Shown here one piece after another: positions 12,040 to 24,889 of a DNA stretch of 64,000 nt (positions are counted from its first letter, which is position 1; each line of letters begins with the position of its first letter). Source of the stretch: Paulownia fortunei (taxonomy: Eukaryota; Streptophyta; Magnoliopsida; Lamiales; Paulowniaceae). The notes under the pieces were generated by a model. That model was not told where the DNA came from. It saw only the letters and a list, made by a program, of their open reading frames with translations, and did no database searches. The translations under genes were made by a program, and so were the position numbers. Location of the stretch: NCBI GenBank assembly GCA_019321725.1, contig CM033106.1:17644551-17708550 (forward strand). The letters are read 5' to 3'.

Positions 12040-12872
12040 TCTCATTTCTCTCTTTTCTTCCTCTGTATATTTTTGAGTTGGAGGGTATTGACAATTTCTT
12101 GTAAAGTGTCCCATTTTCTTGTAATTATAGCATAGGTCAATGATTTGTTTATTGTCATGTTTAGTGTCACTAACCTAATTTTAGGATTGTCTCTTGGGTG
12201 TGGAGGTTTGCCATTTATTCTTGACATGAATCTTCTAAAGTTTTTCATCAATAGAGCTATTGACTAATTGTCCAGTAGATCAGTAGTTCGATTAGCCAAG
12301 TCAGCTGCTATCAATGCAGTAGCTTTATGATATTAGGTAGTTTTCTTTTCTTCTATTCTTTTCCCAATCTCAAACTCATATGCCTTTAAGTTTGAGAATT
12401 GTACATGGAAAGTCATCACTGGGAGATCCTTAGGCTCTATCACGGACACCATCTTTATATCTTACTCTTCAAGGACTGCACGAATGACCTTTACCACAAT
12501 TTCTTTATTGTTGTACACCTTGTCAAGTGCAGCATGTTCATTGATTAGGTTGGTGAATATTTCATCCATCTCGTCAAATGTCTCTCTTGGATTTTCAAAC
12601 GTTTACACTACTAGCGAGAGTTTGATCTCCTTGAATTGACATGTTCCTTCACATATCATTGTTATTTTTCTCCAAATTTTCTTTGTTGCCTTACACTTTT
12701 TCATTTTACTAAACATCACTTTATCCATAGTTTTGGACAAGATATCCTTTGCAACATTGTCTAGATTAGCTCTTCTTTTGTCTATAGAGATCCATTTTGC
12801 CTTTGGCTCGGACACTAAGGTTGATGCTCCCATTATATCAACCATTGTGATCTCCAGTGGATCTTCCTCCAT
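12040..12872 (-). pseudogene. Copia-B gag with zinc knuckle
   Basis: The N-terminal part (12603-12872) reads RRANLDNVAKDIL, DKVMFSKMKKCKATKKIW and ICEGTCQFKE, the usual plant copia gag (UBN2/DUF4219-like) pattern. The zinc knuckle near 12080-12150 is CYNYKKMGHFTRNC. The second Cys of CX2CX4HX4C has become Tyr, so metal binding is probably lost. A leader of about 190 bp separates gag from the primer site. Confidence 0.7.
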
Positions 12873-13060
12873 TACTGTCCATATCTAATCATCTAAAGTT
12901 GTAAGGTGCGCTTATATACATCTTCAAGAGAACACATAGAAAGTTTAACCAAAGCAATGTTATCAATGTTCATCATGCTAGAAAATATACAAATTTAGAC
13001 AAATGGATCTTCACTCGAATCATGATATTTGGAAAAGAAAGAGGTTTTTAGAAATCAATA

Positions 13061-13072
13061 GCTCTAACACCA
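13061..13072 (-). other. Copia-B primer-binding site (initiator tRNA-Met type)
   Basis: The minus strand reads TGGTGTTAGAGC, a two-base variant of TGGTATCAGAGC, which is complementary to the 3' end of plant initiator tRNA-Met. It lies just inside the inferred LTR end. Confidence 0.75.
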
Positions 13073-13073
13073 C

Positions 13074-14413
13074 TTCGTTGGTCTTAAATTATATGAAAAT
13101 ATCTTGAGGGGGTTGAATATACCTTTTAAGTACTTGAAAGTCACTTTGAAAAGTTTTAGAAGTGTTGAACTTGTACTTTATTTGATAAGCTAGGCCATCT
13201 AATTTTTAGAATCAAACATAGTAACTTTGGCAATTACTCAGCTACTTCAGTCTACTAGAGACTCTGAAGTTAGCTTAGTGTCTTGTTACTTGTGAAGCAG
13301 AATAATGTTTTAAACATTTAGAAAGATTTAGGCATCTATTTTGGAGCAATGCAATGAATGCGGTAAACTTAGACAAATATAAACTGCAAAAATTTAAAGT
13401 ACAAGAAAAATAAATGAGCACAATAGATTTTTAGAGTTCGAAGGTAGGGTAATCCTTCTACGTCTACTATACTCCAAACTCCTTGGAGGATTCCACTAGA
13501 ACTTTAAGACATTATAAAACCACTACTACACTACTTAGTTCCTTAAGAACTATAAGTCCTATTTCTTCTCAGCATTTTGCATACATAGGACTCTATTGAT
13601 ATTACAATTTTGTCTGGCTTTGATTAAAATCTTCTAACACAAACTAATCACAAAGGACTTAGTACACCTATTCCTTTTCTGATTTTTTCATAAATGATAG
13701 AGATTATCACTTAGTAAGTTGTTTAGTTTTAGATTATTGAGATATCTGAGTGATTTCTCTTTAGATTATGAAGTGTTAAATTATTTGGAAGCTTTTTCAC
13801 GCTTGTATTTCTCAGTGTGTTTGCTCATTTCTTCTTCCATCTTTTTCAGCTTCTTTTATAAGAATATATTGTGCAATTTTTGCAATCTATTATCCTTTTC
13901 GTAGTAACTGCCTCGTTTATAATATGTTGTTGTTCCTTTAGACTATAGCACATTTATTAGTATGAGGTGATAGATATAAGGCGATCCCTTGAACATAACG
14001 CCGTCCTAACTCCATTATAACTCTTAGCCCAAGTAAGTCCATTGCTTTGTTCTTGGACTCTATTTCTTTCTCGAAACCTTCTTATTAATTATTTAGCTCA
14101 AAACTTCTTTGGCTTCAATGAACTTTAGGTGACTTTAACTTCTCACATGATTGCATTTGTCTCACTTTGCTAAAGCCCTTAGCCCTGCTAAGCCTTATAC
14201 TCTGGTCTTGAACTTGGCTACCTAAGTCTTGAAATCGCTATCATTACTCCAATAGTTAGCTTGTATGTCTTCTTCTATTTTATATTATGATCCACAATAT
14301 ATACTGATATGTGGAATAGCCTTTATAAAGATCCTAGGAAAATAGAAAAACTTCAAGAGTTTTGAGGGATCTAGTCTACTCATTATCAAAATCTATACAA
14401 ATTATTCCTAACA
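13074..14413 (-). repeat. Copia-B 5' LTR
   Basis: The LTR starts TGTTAGGAATAAT (minus) at 14413 and ends next to the primer site. A second, plus-strand LTR of the same family begins at 50196. Both share AAAACTCTTGAAGTTTT near the 5' end and the GTAGAAGGATTACCCTACCTT block near the middle. Length is about 1.34 kb. The short ORF at 13719-13904 is not a gene. Confidence 0.75.
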
Positions 14414-17400
14414 ACATCCATGGCTTTTTGGGCAATGACTTTGATGACACTCAATTGAGTAAGAATTTGTTGATTCTAGATATATCTTAAAAATGAAAAA
14501 ACAAAGTCCAGTAAAACTTAGCATGGATCATACCTTTTCCAACAAAGTTGATTCTATGCTCGGCTACTAATTCGATTAAGGTGTGCCATGGGGAGTCCAG
14601 TAAGAGAGAATCTCACTCTCTTTTAGATAATAAATACCACCCAAGTATTCACCACCTCATTCGAATTGAAGGACCATGATGCTTTGGTTGATTTAAATCT
14701 TTACTTGATGTCTAAACTCTTTGTATCTCATTATATGCACATACACATAGCTAAAGAAATTGTTAGTAAAGGTACTGAAGTAAGAATAATTCCCTCATGC
14801 ACTAAGACTTAATTGACCACGTACATCCATATAGATCAAATCTAATAGATTGGAGGCTTGCTCTACTTATCCTACAAATGGAGATTTGGTCATCTTTTCT
14901 TTAAGACAAGATTCACAAGATAGCATATCTTATGAGTCTATGAGATCAGAAATTGTGCAACTGCCATCTTGTGAATCATTTCTTTAGAAATATGTTCTAA
15001 TCTTGCGAGCCAAATTTACGAATAATTTTGATTATCCAATTTTTTTATTACTTTCTTGACTATAAAGCATGGAATGTTGGGATTTAATAGCGTATAAATC
15101 ATTTACCAAAGTTCCAACATAAAATAAAGAAGAACTTTTAAAAATTGAACAACGTTCATTCTTTATTGAAAACTTAAAACCCTCTGTATCCAAAATAAGG
15201 ATAGAGATAATACTCTTTTATTAATTGAGGTGTATAAAGGCAATTATATAAAGTATTCTACTTCTATTGCCTAATGCTAAGTGGAGGGTCACTATGACTA
15301 ATGCAGCAACCTTTGCTTCATTTCTAGCTTTAAGGTCATCTCTCATCTACTTAGCTCATTACTTCTTGTCATCACCTATAAATTATTACATAGTGAGAAC
15401 CACATCTAGTATCTAGTACCCAAGAAGTATCATTAACATAAAGGTTAACTTTAACAAAGAACATACCAGAACCATTATGGCGGCTTACAAGGTACTCCTT
15501 GTAGTTCCTTCTTCAATAGTCCTAGCTTGTTACAATTTAGCACTTGTTATCTTAGCCTTTGGCCTATTGACTCCTCTGTTACCCTTCAACCTCTTGCTTG
15601 TAGAGGAACCTTTCTTCTTCCCTTTCTTTGACTTTTAAATCTTTGATTGAGATGATGAGCTAATAAATAGAATAGGCTTCTCCTTTTTCATGGTTGATTC
15701 AATCGTCTTCAACATGTTGACCAGCTCTACAATACTAGTCTCCATCTTATTCATGTTGAAGTTGACAATGATTTGGTTGAATGACCTAGGAAAGGATTAT
15801 AAGATGAGATCCACATAGAAGTTTGTCATTCATAAAGACTCTAATGGACTTGAGCCTTTCTATTAGGTCTATCATTTTCCATCCATGTTCACAACCAAAG
15901 AGTCCTGCATCATACAAGTCCGAAAAAGCTCCTTCCAAATTTAATATCTTATTTGCCTAGTATGCTACCCATATAACTCTTGTAAGTTTGTCAGTAGATT
16001 GTTTTATATTCTCTTGTTGCTTTTTCAATTTGCTTGCGCTGATGCTAAAATATAGCATTGAGCATGCAAATAATTATAAACTTACTTGCAATGTTCATAA
16101 AGTCCTTGATTGTTGCATCTGTTGGCGGATCCAGTGGAGAATGAGGTCAATGACATAATTCCTTTTTTTAGATTCAAAGAGAATTATCAAATTCTAATGC
16201 TAATAGATATGATTGGGCTCGATGAGTTTAGTTGTGTCTAATATACTAGCTAGTGGACTTTTAGCCATATTTGTCCATCTACAAAAATAAATATGAGGCA
16301 GAAAATAAGCATCAATTCAAATCAGTATCACATTTATATTCTCGATTTTCTAATTATATATATCTCCCACAATTTTGTTCTATCACTCTCATAATAATAC
16401 TTCAAGTAATCATATTTCCCAGTGGGCTTGAGATCTAATTTATTTCTATCATACACCTTAATTTTACGAGCCTACATGATAAAAATTGGAAGGTAGTCAA
16501 TATAATGTCATTTGCATCCAATGCAACCCTCAAGATTTTTACCTCATCTTTCCTATGTACCCCAATTTTATGACATATCCATTATAATTAATATCAATCA
16601 AAACCCATCAAATATTTATATAGATGGAGCATCTAAATGTCCCATGACTCGTGGTCAACAATAGAGATGAATCTACTCAATGGGCATCAAATGCTAAGTA
16701 GTGGTCACAGCGCCTACACTTAGCTCATCCCACGACTTGTGGCCAATGGACTAAATATTATAGAATATCGGCATGCCACTAACTTATGATGGAAGGCATG
16801 GATGATTGGTCCGACCTAATTTTGCAAATTTCTACTTCATATTGAACCTTTTAATTTTCAACTTGAAAAATGCTCTTTCGAGTGAGGGAAACACATAGTT
16901 TACATGTAAGGTCTCATCAAGTTTTTATCTTGTTTATTTAAAATTTTCTATCATAATGATCACAAACATACATTATGAGAAAACCACTGAATATAAATAA
17001 AATGTAAGGATGGCCATGAGCCTTCAGTTCCTATGAGATCTGCTGAAGTAAAAGTAGATCATGTTCAATCTAGGAGTTATAATTAAAACGTACATATATT
17101 CATCCCATGCATACATGGATCTTCATTCCTCACTTTACTCTAATTTTATCTCATTTATTAATATCCATAAAAAAATAGAAAACCTCACCAACCTATTCTA
17201 CTCTCATTATATTTAAAACTCCTACAAGAAACCCTGGAACAAATTTCAAGATGAAGTGTATAGGACGAAGATAGGGTTTGAGAAAAATATTGAGAAATGT
17301 GAGACTGGCTTCATTTTAATTCAAGCCCAAAAGTCAATAAAAAGCATAAAAATACAATGGTCACATTATGTAAGCTCTAGGAATATCCGATATGCTAATC

Positions 17401-17515
17401 ATTCAATCATCACATGATAATTAAAAGCACATAAATGGGATTAAATTATGGTTCTTTGTAGAAAAATGACTTTTCTTGAATAAAAAATTAATATTTAATT
17501 TTTAAATTTGTCCTT
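14414..17515 (-). mobile_element. Copia-A internal fragment A4: integrase, gag and leader
   Basis: Minus-strand sequence colinear with copia A2 (20.3-25.2 kb). An integrase remnant at about 14420-15050 shares the AGAGAGAATCTCA(C/T)TCTCTTTTAGATAAT block with 22420-22445. Gag remnants lie at about 15500-16270 (matching 23150-23700), followed by a non-coding leader with the TAATTTTACGAGCCTA block. RT and RNase H are missing, the position being occupied by copia-B. The 5' LTR is absent, because at about 17515 the sequence switches to a plus-strand A LTR. No open frame of useful length remains. Confidence 0.65.
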
Positions 17516-19124
17516 AGACTTGAAGTACTATTGTAATCTTGTGCACAATATATTACACTTTGATTTATGCCTCGATTGCTTGATAATCACAAGGGGAATA
17601 TGTTGGAGTAACATCTTTATGTATCTTCATTAATGACTGGCCAACAAAGAATCTGTCACCTATCTGATAGAATAGGTAAATCTTCTATATTTTCATAGTC
17701 CTTGACTTCGAAGACCTTGGCCAAGGCAGGATGAATATGAGAGAGGAATTTTTTAATAATTCATCAAATGGTCAATGAGACTTGAAATGGTATTATAATC
17801 ATTAAGTGAAATAGCGTTTCAACTAATAATCATTGTCCTCTACTTAATCGAGAGATTAGTTGACTAAATGATATACTTGCATGGTACTCGATAAAAAATA
17901 AGTTTGCTTGCTATTTCACCTGAGACTATGTAGTTATGATACACTGCTAGGTGTTTTTCATAAATGTGAGGTTTTTAGAATTGATGAGTTAATTACAAGA
18001 TGATTAATTAGTTGGATTAATTGAATATTTATTTAATTAAGTTGTAATAGTTGCAAGCCCACTGTTAGCTAAGTTGTGAACCTAAGGGGTTATATACGAA
18101 CAAGATAATCTACTTCTAACCTAAAAGTAATCCAAGGAGTTGGATTAAATTAATTAATAAAAATTAATTAAATATAGCTAGAATTAATTTAAGGAGTTAA
18201 ATTAATTTATCTAATTATAAAATAAAATTATTTAATTGGACTTAATAAAAGTTAGGGGCTCAAGGCAAGTGAATTAATTAATTAATTAAGGCATAAATTA
18301 ATTTAAGAAGTTAAGCTAATTTATTTAATTAAATAATATGATTATTAATTTAATTAGGTAGCCTTGATAGAATCAATTAATTAGTTGATTGAATCAATTA
18401 ATATATTTAATTAATGGGATCAATTAAATGAACTTAATTAAAGTAATTAGAGTCTAAGTCCAAGTTAATGGGCCTGTGAGACAGGCTTACTAGGAGTCTT
18501 AGTGAACAAGTCAAAAACTCCAAATTTTGGATGAAAAGAAAAGATACAAGATGGATATGGAAAGGGAGATAGTTTTCTAATAGGATTGGGTCAAGACAAA
18601 AGTGTATAAATACACCTTAAGAAAAGTTACAAGCTTTTAGCAAGTAAAATTCAATCCCTAGCAAGAAAGAAAAAAACCACTCCTCTTGTCCAGATTCTTA
18701 TGTCTTTTGTTCCATTAGAAGGTTCCATCATTCTCATCAACTATTTAATTATTTTATCACAAGTTAATTCAAGAATTAAAGAGCACTCCAAAAATTTAGA
18801 TTAAAAATAAAAAGTCTTAATTATCTAGCAAGGATTCAAGATTCATCGACTTACCCAAAGTGTGGATACATTTATAAAGAAGATGATTGGATTTCTTTCT
18901 AATCATTTCAAAACTCGTCATCAAATGGAGTACTTAATTTAGGTGTATTACAAATATGCTCTCTTAATTTATTAAGTGAACAATTAAGAATCCAAATTGA
19001 TCAATCATATCGATTCCCAAGATTGCATGTTTAAATTGTTATGTATGTTTTAAATTTACGCCGCGTACCTATCTCGAGATATACAAACCCAACATAACCA
19101 TCTCGGTACATATGAACCTAACAA
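17516..19124 (+). repeat. Copia-A LTR, plus strand, 5'-truncated (A3)
   Basis: Aligns with the A1 LTRs from the TTTGATTTATGCCTCGATTGC block onward (compare 59190). It then has the AAGAATCTGTCACCTATCTG block, the AT-rich TTAATTAATT core and the TATA box at 18603-18612, and ends GAACCTAACA. It lacks the first 400 bp or so of the LTR and is joined tail-first to inverted A4. Confidence 0.7.
18603..18612 (+). promoter_or_regulatory. TATA box of A3 LTR
   Basis: GTATAAATAC sits about 70 bp after the AGTTTTCTAATAGGATTGGGTCAAGAC block that precedes the TATA box in the other A LTRs. Confidence 0.55.
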
Positions 19125-19129
19125 AGGCA

Positions 19130-19590
19130 ACATCAAAACCAAGTTTATCACAATAAACCTAAAACCAGTCACTCACTAACTTTTGTTAAAATTGGAGAAA
19201 ACTAGGATACTTTGCACAAGAATGTCTATATCCTCATGTACAAAAGTACGCTAAAGATAAAAGAAAAGCTCGAAGAGAATGAAAATCCAGAGAGAGAGAA
19301 AAAAGCTTAGTTGCTCAATAATTAGCAAAAATGGAGTTTGAATCCTCATGTGATGACAACAACAAAACAAATGAGGAAGCATTATTGTGCTTAATGGAAA
19401 ATGACGCAGTTGAATCTACTCCAAAGATAAATGAGCTTAACATGACAATCAATGGTCCTCTATAATGGTACACTAGCAGTGGTTGCTCAAGGTACACATA
19501 GGGAGATAGAAATCTATTTACATAATCCAAAGCAATCATAGACCCCAATTTAGTACTTGTAGTTGACTAATTCAAAGCATTAGTCAACTT
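19130..19590 (+). pseudogene. Copia gag zinc-knuckle and protease fragment (B-like)
   Basis: The plus strand reads KLGYFAQECLYPHVQKYAKD, a decayed CX2CX4HX4C zinc knuckle (one Cys to Trp, His to Tyr, one internal stop). Then, after an acidic spacer, it reads WYTSSGCSRYT followed by GDRNLFT, which is the copia protease block whose usual form is WYLDSGCSRHMTGD. The first catalytic Asp is replaced by Ser. This protease type differs from copia-A2 (CNDF type at 22.9 kb), so the scrap belongs to a B-like lineage despite lying next to an A LTR. Confidence 0.6.
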
Positions 19591-19689
19591 TAAGACAAAG
19601 GTCACATACTAGAATTTTCTAATAGTTACTGCACTATTAAGGATATTGAATCAAACTTATTGGACTTATAAAAACCAATATCTATATTA

Positions 19690-20262
19690 TTAATTGGTTA
19701 TTATCTTGTACTCTAACTCTACTTGTCTAACAACAAAGAAATCTTCATAATAGGTTGGTTATGGCATAGATGCTTAAAATGGAACATGATATGTACAAGG
19801 CTGCTATGGTGCTTCAAGTCTAAGGACTAATCATATGCTATCGTAACATGAAAATTCTTATTTCGACAAATAATATTTCCAATTAAGAATTTCTCTGACA
19901 AGTACCCACATACATGCACTAACATCACTACGTCAATATCTATGGAGTGAGACATCCTCCTCATGCGAGCATGTATCGTATGCATGAGTTTATTGGGCTA
20001 TTTGATATTCCATTTCAAAAAGCCCTTGATTCAAAACTCATTTAAGACCAAAGCCATAAAGGCATATCCCATGATCACTATAAAATGTGTGTCCATGCCC
20101 CATAACTAAGTTTGGTGTAGGGACTTTATCTAATTACTATATATAATTAGAGATAGAGAAATTTGCCTATTTTATTAATATAATTTAAAAAAGATTATTT
20201 TTATAAATACAAGAGTATAAAGATGCCCAATCTAATTAGTGCACCGGGTACTACTTTAATAA
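19690..20262 (-). repeat. Copia-A2 3' LTR, truncated
   Basis: The minus-strand LTR begins at about 20262 (TTATTAAAGTAGTACCC, cognate to TGTTAGAGTAGTACCC at 58686). It contains the GAGCATG/TATCGTATGC block and peters out near 19690. Only about 570 bp of the roughly 2-kb LTR remains. A purine-rich tract (AAGTGGGAGAT on the minus strand, about 20263-20273) just inside it is the plus-strand primer (PPT). Confidence 0.65.
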
Positions 20263-20469
20263 TCTCCCACTTAACCTAGTGTTAATTTTTGATGTACTTC
20301 AGGCCTATCTTCTCAAGATGTCCATCGAATATCTTCTGTGTTAGGAGTTTGATCAGTGAGTCTGCTACATTTTCTATCGAAGTAACTCTATCCACTACAA
20401 CAACGCCTCTACCAATAATCTCTCTAATTAGATGGTATCGCCTCATGATACGCTTGGATCTTTTAATTG

Positions 20470-21910
20470 CGTAATAGCTTCATTATTTTCATAGTATATA
20501 AATACGGGATCAACAATGGATGGAACCACACCCAACTCTTAGATTAAGTTTCTTATCCAAACAACTTTCTTCATTACATCACATACAGTAATGTATTCAG
20601 CCTCGGTGGTAGAATCCACGGTCATCTCCTGCTTGGAACTCTTCCAGCTAACCGCACCACTGTTTATGGTGAACACCTATCCATACATGGACTTTGAGTC
20701 GTTTATATCAGACTAAAAATTAGAATTAGTATAGCCTTCTAGTTTTTCCAGAGCCTTACATAAGAAAGATATCCATAGTTTTTCTCAAGTACTTAAGGAT
20801 CATCTTTATGGCCTTCTAGTGTTTCTCACCTGGATTGGACTGATATTTACTCATAACACTCATAGTATATGTGACGTCAGGCCTTATACATAGCATGCCA
20901 TACATTATGCTTCCAATGGAAGATGTATAAGGTATGTGGGCCATCTTTTCCCTCTCCTCAAGAGTCTTAGGAGATATAGCCCTTGAGAGAGAAACTCTAT
21001 GGCTCATTGGCAAGAATCCACATTTGGATTTCTCCATGTTAAATTTTTTTAGCATTTTTTCTATATACATAGATTGGGATAGTTTGATCATCCTTCTCGA
21101 CCCATCTCTATAGATCTTTATTTCAAGAATAAAGGATGCTTCTCCTAAATTCTTCAGAGAGAACTAGTTAAACAACCAAGTCTCAGTTGATAGTAGCAAG
21201 TAGGATGCCATCAACACACAACACAATAAATTTCACTGTATTCCTACTAACCTTGTTGTAGACACAAGGTTCATCTGGGTTCTTGTGGAAATCAAATAAT
21301 TTGATTACATTATTAAACCGAATGTTCTAACTTCTAGAAGCCTACTTGAGTCCATAAATGGATCTCTATAGTTAACAAACCTTTTGCTCCCTCTATCTGG
21401 ATATGAAGCCTTCTGGCTGCCTCATATAGATCTCTTCCTTAATATTTTCATTAAAAAAAGCGGTCTTCACATCCATCCGCCATATCTCGTAGTCATAATA
21501 TGTTGATATGGCTAGCAATATCTAGATAGATTTAAGCATCACTACTTTTAAAAAAGTTTCGTCATAATCAATTCCTTACTTCTGAGTATACCATTTCACA
21601 ACCAGTCATGCTTCATAGGTCACTATCTCAACATTTACTCCATGCTTTAGCTTGTAGACCTATTTGTAGCCATTGAGAACTATTCCCTATAGTGGATCCA
21701 CCAAGGTCCATACCTTGGAGTACATAGAGTCCATATCGAATTACAAGGCGTCTTGCTAACTTCCCGAGTCTATGTCAGACATCGCCTCTCCATAAGTTCT
21801 TTAATCACTATCCAATGGGAGATTCTCCTCATTGTTCTCTGATAAAAAACCATACCTCTCAGGTGGCTTTGAGATCCTTTGGGATCTCTTAGGAGGGTAT
21901 GTGTCCAAAG
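20470..21910 (-). pseudogene. Copia-A2 reverse transcriptase and RNase H, RT catalytic motif mutated
   Basis: The RT core on the minus strand reads FIVLCVDGILLA at about 21195-21230, where YVDDIL is expected. The second catalytic Asp has become Gly (21207-21218). The downstream RT tail at 20816-21091 is open: IKLSQSMYIEKMLKKFNME, HIPYTSSIGSIMYGMLCIRP. RNase H follows with KSSKQEMTVDSTTEAEYI near 20590-20650. The enzyme would copy template RNA and remove it; this copy is dead. Confidence 0.75.
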
Positions 21911-21949
21911 GCCCAACCTCAATTGATTGGCCCATTATTATGTCTGTTG

Positions 21950-22700
21950 GGAGGCTCTATGGTTCTTGAATTTCTTTAAGTTCCACGACTTCGCCATTTC
22001 TATCTAATAGAAACTCCTTCTCTAAAAAGATGGCATCTCTCAAAACGAACACCTTTCATTTCGAGAAGTCATAGAAATAGTATCTAATGGATTCTTTTAG
22101 ATACCCCATGGACTTACATAAATTAGATCTCATGTCCATTTTATCTCCCACTTGCTACTTCATGTAAGCAGTACACCCCTATACCCTAAGGTATTTATAA
22201 GAGGGTAGTTTCCCACACCACATCTCATATGGTGTTTTAGGCACCGACTTTGATAACACTTTATTTAATAGATATGCTGTTGTTTCTAGAGCATAGCCCC
22301 ATAATGAAAGAGAAAGCCTAGTGAAACTCATCATCTATCGAACCATGTCTAATAGGGTTTGATTCCTATGCTTCGCAACTCCATTGAGTTGAGGAGTAAC
22401 AGGAGATGTCCATAGAGAGAGAATCTCATTCTCTTTTAGATAATCAAGAAACTCTGTGCTCAAGTTTTCACCTCCTCGATCTGATTGAAGACCCTTAATA
22501 CTTAGCCTAGTTTGTTTCTCCACCTCACATCTGAAGTTTTTGAACTTTTCAAAAGCGTTAGATTTGTATCTCATAAGGTAAACATAACTATATCTAGAAT
22601 AATCATTAGTAAATGTTACGAAGTAGTGATAGTTCCCACCAGCACTAACACTTAGTGACTCGCATATATCCGAATGGATCAAAACTCGCTTTACTTATCC
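21950..22700 (-). pseudogene. Copia-A2 integrase
   Basis: The open stretch 22335-22682 encodes MIHSDICESLSVSAGGNYHY, FTNDYSRYSYVYLM, SDRGGENLSTEFLDYLKE and SPVTPQLNGVAKHRNQTL. These are the DDE integrase core with the first Asp (HSD), the second (SDRGGE) and the Glu-bearing helix region (NGVAKHRNQTL, where NGVSERRNRTL is usual). The substitution of Ser-Glu by Ala-Lys changes the conserved Glu. The N-terminal HHCC zinc region is degraded. Integrase inserts the element cDNA. Confidence 0.8.
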
Positions 22701-22774
22701 AACAAATGGTGATTTGGTCATCTTTTCCTTGAGACATGACTCACATGATGGCATTCCTTGCTCTTTCAAAAGAT

Positions 22775-22999
22775 CTAGTAATTGAGCCAACTTATGAATT
22801 CTCTTCTTAAAGATGTATTGACATTTTCTATGGCTAATGTAGAATGCTCTATTCCCAGCCACAGGACTGTCTTTCCTCTACTTAGATTCCTACTTCTTGT
22901 CATCACCAAAAAATCATTGCATAGATAAAATCCACTATTAACTGATGAGTTTACTTCAACAAAATAAATACCTGAACTCTTCAGGGTCGTAAGGTACAC
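22775..22999 (-). pseudogene. Copia-A2 protease region
   Basis: The minus strand encodes LKSSGIYFVEVNSSVNSGF followed by LCNDFLVMTRSRNLSRG, then a segment ending in a REFISWLNY-like gag-pre-integrase region. The usual lineage form is a D(T/C)GxGSHICND box; here the DTG catalytic triad has been lost while the CND tail is retained. It would process the polyprotein. Confidence 0.65.
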
Positions 23000-23099
23000 C
23001 GTACAGTTTCTCTTCTAATGCCTAGATTTTCCGTAGTAGTGACACTTGTCATTAGTTCTGTTGGAACTCTTTGAGATGCCACCAATTTGGCTTCATGCC

Positions 23100-23720
23100 T
23101 TTGGACTTTGAGGAACACTTTCCTCTCCCCTTCTTTCCCTTCGACTTTACAACCTTTAAGTTAGATGAGGATCTAAAAGCTTGATCGGCTTGTCCTTCTT
23201 CATAGTGAACTCAGCAGTCTTCAACATGTTAACCAGTTTTGCAAGGCTAGTTTTCATCTTATGGATGTTGAAGTTGACAATGAAGGAGTCAAATGATGGA
23301 GGCAAAGACTGCAGGATGAGATCCAAATAGAGCTCATTATCCATAACAAATCCAAGTAACTCAAGTCTTTCAATAAGGCTGTCATCTTCAATCCATAATC
23401 ATGGACTGAAGAGCCCTCCATTCATACGGGTCCTAAAAAGATCCTTTGAGATTTAATATCTCGCCTGGCTAGTATGTTCACCATACAACTCTTGTAGGTG
23501 AACATAGATATCATGGTCATGTACATATACCTCGTGTTGCCTCTAAACAATGTTTGATATTGATTCCATCATACAACATTGCTCTTGCAGATAATCATCA
23601 ACCAACTTGTGATAATACGCAAGCTCCTCCTTAATGGCATTCGCTAGCTCTGCCAAAGACAGAATCACATCAAGTATATAATCCCTCTTTTTGGATTGTA
23701 GAATAATTCAAAAGTTCCTC
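23100..23720 (-). pseudogene. Copia-A2 gag
   Basis: The open part 23156-23344 reads MDNELYLDLILQSLPPSFDS, FIVNFNIHKMKTSLAKLVNM, LKTAEFTMKK. This matches the C-terminal half of copia gag (usually ILxSLPxSYxxFIxNFxMN, then LxELLNMLxxAE). Gag forms the virus-like particle that packages the RNA. The N-terminus and zinc knuckle (about 23050-23110) are broken. Confidence 0.75.
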
Positions 23721-24889
23721 AACCAATCGAAATATCTTTCAAAAACATATTCATTTATAACAAGGTCTTTAGTAATAAATATCTTCCACTATTTTATTAC
23801 AATTTCATCACCCCTATTGGCAATTCAGGAAATTTTATTTTCTAGTGGGCTTGAGGTCTAATCAATATGTCGTATGTCCTAATTTTATGAGCCTATAAAA
23901 TATATATGCAATCCTCAAGATAATTTACCTCACTTCTTTTTATATACCTTAATTTTATGAGCCTATATGGTACTAAATACCAAACAAGACCCATCAAACC
24001 TCGATGTAGATGGAGCATCAAAATGTTCCATGACTCATGACCAATGTAGAGATGAGTTCATCCCATGGGCATCACCATGCTTACTAGAGATCACAACTTT
24101 CCATTACAGAGTCATTCTACAACTCATGGCCAATGATAAAGTAAGATAACATCCTCATGTCAAGTACTTTTAATGGTAGGTATGGATTATTGGGTCCAAC
24201 CCAATTTTATCCATATTTGCTTGAAATTGAAATTACTTGATTTTAATTCAAGCGCGGTTTTTTATTTTAACCAAGACCTCATCAATTTTAATCTTAGTTT
24301 ATTTGATGTGTTTGCATTCAATTGTGGCAAGCATATCATTTTAAAAGATTAAATAAACCATATACTTCTAATACATACATAATCTAGATGATCATGGGCT
24401 AATCCTATGTGATCCATTTGAACAAAAAATGGATCTAGGTCAATTTAAAGGTAATAAAATAGAAATAGAAACTAATTTCTATTACATGAATATATCCCAT
24501 ACATTCATAGGCCTTCTTTTGATTCTTTGTCTTGGTCCTTCTTCTTGTCTACTAAAAATAAATAGAAAAAACCTCATCCTATTCTACTCTCCTTTAAAAA
24601 ATGTAAAGTACATACAAGAAAAGAATAAGAGACTCGCAGACCCATTTCAAAAACCCAAAAATAAATTTAATTACATTGGTCCAAAAAGCTCCATGATCAT
24701 CCCATACATATCAATAAAAACTTCACATGAATTTATTAAATCATGTAAATTTAGCATCCAATTAAATTGTAATTTTACGACTTGTAATTTCAAGAAAAAC
24801 CATTTTTGAATTTAAAATTAACACTTTAATTAAAAAAATCCAAAAATCAAATTTCGTAATTCAACATGACGAGGATGTCCAACACCCTC

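Larger units (their letters stand above)
10052..14413 (-). mobile_element. Copia-B retrotransposon, 5' LTR-gag-pol, truncated in RT
   Basis: The minus-strand order is 5' LTR (14413 to 13074), primer site (13061-13072), gag (about 12870-12040), integrase (about 11950-11280), and RT ending at about 10052. RNase H and the 3' LTR are absent; the RT stops within the block following LQVEQ, where an inverted copia-A LTR begins. Integrase precedes RT, which defines Ty1/copia. The right LTR edge at 14413 abuts copia-A integrase sequence, so this element probably inserted into copia-A. The coding sequence is heavily decayed. Confidence 0.75.
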
